A DNA stretch of 64,000 bases from Opisthocomus hoazin. Its lineage: Eukaryota > Chordata > Aves > Opisthocomiformes > Opisthocomidae. The notes beneath the pieces were generated by a model. That model was not told where the DNA came from and did no database searches. It worked only from the letters and a program-made list of their open reading frames with translations. Positions 60,701-64,000 of this stretch are shown piece after piece. The position numbers and the translations under genes were made by a program. Every line of letters starts with the position of its first letter. Within the stretch, counting starts at the first letter, position 1. The DNA is taken from the NCBI RefSeq assembly GCF_030867145.1, contig NC_134414.1:77428504-77492503 (forward strand). Direction: 5' to 3'.

Positions 60701-63280
60701 GTGGTTTTCCTGTAAGTTTGGAGGAAACAGGCTGTTAGGACCAGGGCAGAGCCTCTGCTTGGTCCCGTGGAGGGAAGGGCTGGAGTTCAGCAGCAGTGCT
60801 GGGCATTTCTGGCTGGGCAGCCACTGCTCATGTTCCCGCTGACCACTCAGTGGGTGCCGAGCTCTGTCTGCTGCAGCACTGCTGTCTTTTGCTGGTGGTT
60901 AGAGGCAAATGCTGTTGATGCCTGGAAGAAGTATGTGTATGGGAAGAGGTACATGGGAGACGACACAAGGAGTTGTGTGCTGAGGCGGAACGCTGGTTCT
61001 GCTGGCTGGGGTTGTAGTGGCAGAGAAATGGAGGGTCCTGGGGTGTGGACGGGAGTCTTGGGGAAGAAGAGCTGGGACCACTGGGATAGAAGTCGCTGTA
61101 AGTGAGAAGGGGTGGAAGCAGCTGTAGGAAAACAAGCGTGAAACTTGTGTGGATGCAGTATCTGTGTTGGGTTTTGGGTGTTCCCTCCCCGCCCCACAAT
61201 CTTGGCTGTCACTAGGCACACAAAATTTCTGGAGTGCTAGGTGAGAGAGCTGTTTTATTTAAAACTCAAGCAGACGTTTACATGTAAATTGTATCTATTC
61301 GTTTTTGATTGTTCATGATAGTGCTGGTTTAGTCCTACTTTAAAGTGCAGGAAAAACTGCTTGTGATTGTGTTCGCAGGTGTACTTTTGTACTTGGTCCT
61401 CTTTTGAGTTAGTGGAGAATAGCCTTCTGGGTCTGTCAAAACCCTGCGCTTAAGCTGTTTGCTGTTGTCTATATCTGATCTTGTGGTGCCTCTTACTGTT
61501 TGTACATGTTTACTGTTGTTGTTAAATGTGCTATGGAAGTAGAAGGCATTCATGGCTACTTTGCTGTGTTGTTTATTGGGATGTTATAGATGCATTTTTC
61601 AGACAGAAATTGAATGTAGGAGGCTGATTGCTAAGCTAAAGGGGGTCTTGCAATTTGTGGAACTGTGGAGTTGGTGGCTGATGCAGTTGGTTCTACCCTT
61701 TGTTCTCAAAAAAAGCTTTATAGCAGATTGATTTATGTACTGCAATAATGGCATAAAATTCATGGGACACTTAATAGAAACTTATATTCTATAGCTGTAT
61801 TGATTTGTATCTTTCGAAAGTTAGAATGGAATTTTGCATACAATTTTTGTAATGCAAAATTTTTTTTTAACAAATCTTTAGCAAAAACCAAAGACTTTCC
61901 TCTAAGGGAATATCGGAATAAACTCTGTTTCAATTCATCTTTATTAAGATGTGGTTTATAGCCACACCATGCTTCTTGGATCTCTTCTTCTGTGGGAATG
62001 ATTCTTACACTGTGTTAGTTCTTCCACAAGCTCTTTGCTTCCTTCTTACAGAAAGGATCGATATGAAAGTTATCATTCTACTCAAAAACCTTAACCCGTT
62101 TGAAATACAGATGGAACCACATTTCTCTGTGGCGTTGTAGCATCACAAACTAATGTTCAATAATAGTGATGAAGAGTAGTGTAATTGGAAAGTAATTAAA
62201 AATATGTAATTAACACAGCGTTTTGGGGAAGTTAAACAAAAATACTGACTTTATGCAATGAGTATTTTGGAGACTCTGTACTTCTCATGAAAATAAATGA
62301 GAATTTCTTTCTGATCCAATGTGATGTATTCCAATGGCCTTAGTGAAGTCTAACTATAAATGAAGTACTACCTTCTCTAACCTGGAGAAAACATTTTTGT
62401 TGCGGCATCTAGACCGTTCTTTTCCTGTTTACAACTTTGTTTGGCATGATTGAAATTCTGATCTGTTAAAGTATGTTTTTTGGTCTAGCACTTGCATAGG
62501 CCATAAACATGTCCCTTCATCCCATCCCTCCCCTTGATTTTTTAACCTTTTACTCGTTTTATTCATGTGAAAATTGTCTGTGAAATGATGACAAAGCAGA
62601 TATGATACATAGAGACCATGCTAGAGTTGACTAGTTTCAGGTCTCAATCTAGGGCTGAGTTTTTAATTAGTCTAATACCATAATTACAGGCTTGAGATAC
62701 CAGTGTTCACCATTGCATATTGATTAGCGAGATGGTTATCTCTAAACCGTACCTGATTCTGTTTTGTTTTTTTTTAAATGCAGACCAATCTCTGTATTAT
62801 AATGCTCCTCCTAACTAGAATTTAGGTCTGCCATCAATATTCTCTGAATTATGGTTATTACTTAAGACTTTTGAGTGCTTCCAGAATGGAAAGTACTAAA
62901 TTTGCGCCTTATTCTCAATTTTTAACCATGAATTTTTTTTATTTTGTCCTTTGAATCAGGTGGTTCCTCAACAGTAAGGCACTGTGGGAGACACTGGCTG
63001 GCTTTGGTCCCAGCCTGATTGTTAACGTTGTGGTATGTTAGCAACAGAGTTTACAAGAGCTGCAGAAGGGAAGAAAAGTAAGTTGACTTCAGATCAGTTA
63101 GTTTTAAAAACTTTCTTGTGTAGTACATCATGAATACAAGGAATAATGGGTGTAACCTTGACTAAAACTTTATCTCTTCAATCTTAAAATATTGCTATAA
63201 CTGTAGCTGTTAAAGCAGGAAGTTGATGAGTGGGCATCAGATATGCAAAAGATTTTTGAAATGTATAGATACAGGTGCAT

Positions 63281-64000
63281 CACAGAATCACAGAATGGTA
63301 GATATTGGAAGGGACCTCTGTGGGTCATCTAGTCCAACCCCCCTGCTGAAGCAGGGTCACCTACAGCAGGCTGCACAGGACTGCATCCAGGCGGGTCTTG
63401 AATATCTCCAGAGAAGGAGACTCCACAACCTCCCTGGGCAGCCTGTTCCAGGGCTCCGTCACCCTCAGAGGGAAGAAATTCTTCCTCATGTTCAGACGGA
63501 ACTTCCCATGCTTCAGTTTGTGCCCATTGCCCCTTGTCCTGGCGTTCTGCCTTCTCTGCATCCTCCGTCACCAGGTCACCCACCTTGTTCAGCAGCGGCC
63601 CCACGTTGTCCCTAGTCTTCCATTTGCTTCTGATGTACGTGAAGAAGGCCTTCTTGTTGTCCGGGTGGACCTTAGCCGCCTTCTTGCATCCCTGCATGCT
63701 CTGACAACATTCCTGTACTCTTTCCCAAGTGTCCTGTCCCTCTTTCCACATTCTGGGGACCTTTCTCTTCCATCTGAATTCTGCTAGAAGCTCCTTGCTC
63801 ATCCATGTGAATCTCCTGCCTCCTTTGCTAGATTTCTTGTGTCTGTTTCTAGCTGATCCCCTTCCTCTAACAAAATGGAGGAAAAGATAACATGGCATCA
63901 AAGCTTTTTACTTTTGCTCCCAGGTCTTTGAAATCTTCCTTAATTCTGCCAGCTTTCCAACTTGCAGTGTCATTTGTGCCTACATGAAAGAGTAACAGTG
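63281..64000 (-). mobile_element. Rearranged CR1 LINE copy (ORF1 esterase, ORF2 linker and ORF2 C-terminus joined)
   Basis: The 3' end (63281 to about 63542) matches the copy at 20081. Instead of continuing into the thumb region, the - strand then reads [19 protein letters not shown] and further upstream RRFTWMSKELLAEF, which belong between the endonuclease and reverse-transcriptase domains of CR1 ORF2. Still further upstream it reads LLLFHVGTNDTASWKAGRIK and FKDLGAKVKSFD, the esterase-like block of ORF1. The endonuclease and the catalytic reverse-transcriptase core are missing, and at least one join shifts frame. The element continues past the window edge. Confidence 0.85.

Larger units (their letters stand above)
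50868..63280 (+). other. MGAT4A intron 2 (continues past the window)
   Basis: After the GTAAGT donor no further MGAT4A coding block (for example the coiled stem or the catalytic EDD region) was recognised. The region holds the LINE relic at 57640, a perfect hairpin at 54451-54473 and A/T low-complexity runs. The remaining sequence is AT-rich and unique. Confidence 0.7.

Noticed and set aside
1..64000. CRISPR arrays, phage, bacterial operons or an unusual multi-gene system
   Set aside because: None seen. The sequence is ordinary vertebrate genic and intergenic DNA with introns and LINEs.

Overview
This is nuclear DNA from a vertebrate, almost certainly a bird. The evidence is spliced genes with GT-AG introns, a CpG-island promoter, and CR1 LINE retrotransposon ends of the avian type (an inverted 3' end with repeated CAGAATCA units, followed by the conserved C-terminal reverse-transcriptase ORF). 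Nothing prokaryotic, viral or CRISPR-like was found. Most long open frames in the window are chance frames in introns or in the CpG island.

Region 1, about 1-29,830 (+ strand), holds nearly the whole coding part of CRACDL (KIAA1211L, C2orf55), a paralogue of the actin regulator CRACD. Ten coding exons can be joined with matching phases at every junction: 2779-2845, 3812-3977, 6884-7019, 7385-7549, 8174-8242, 11496-11726, 13878-15489, 26540-26739, 28473-28608 and 29427-29572. They give one open frame of 975 codons plus TAG. A polyadenylation signal lies at 29809. Non-coding first exons, and possibly a few more N-terminal residues, lie upstream of the window or were not recognised.

Region 2, about 29,830-46,250, is intergenic. 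It has no recognisable gene, but it does contain an old LINE tail and possibly a divergent non-coding exon just before the next promoter.

Region 3, about 46,260-64,000 (+ strand), is the 5' end of MGAT4A (N-acetylglucosaminyltransferase IVa). It comprises a CpG-island promoter with CCAAT and GC boxes, a non-coding exon 1 ending at 46575, and exon 2 (about 50553-50867), which carries the start codon, the short cytosolic tail and the membrane anchor. The rest of the window is intron, and the catalytic exons must lie beyond it. Exon 2 carries three upstream ORFs, the last ending one base before the start codon.

Repeats: a CR1 3' fragment at 20081-20518 (- strand), a rearranged CR1 copy at 63281-64000 (- strand, running off the window) that joins ORF1 esterase, ORF2 linker and ORF2 C-terminal pieces, and several decayed sense-strand LINE relics.

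The head-to-tail CRACDL-MGAT4A order matches human 2q11.2 as I remember it. The two genes have unrelated roles (actin regulation and Golgi N-glycan branching), so their adjacency is most simply conserved synteny.
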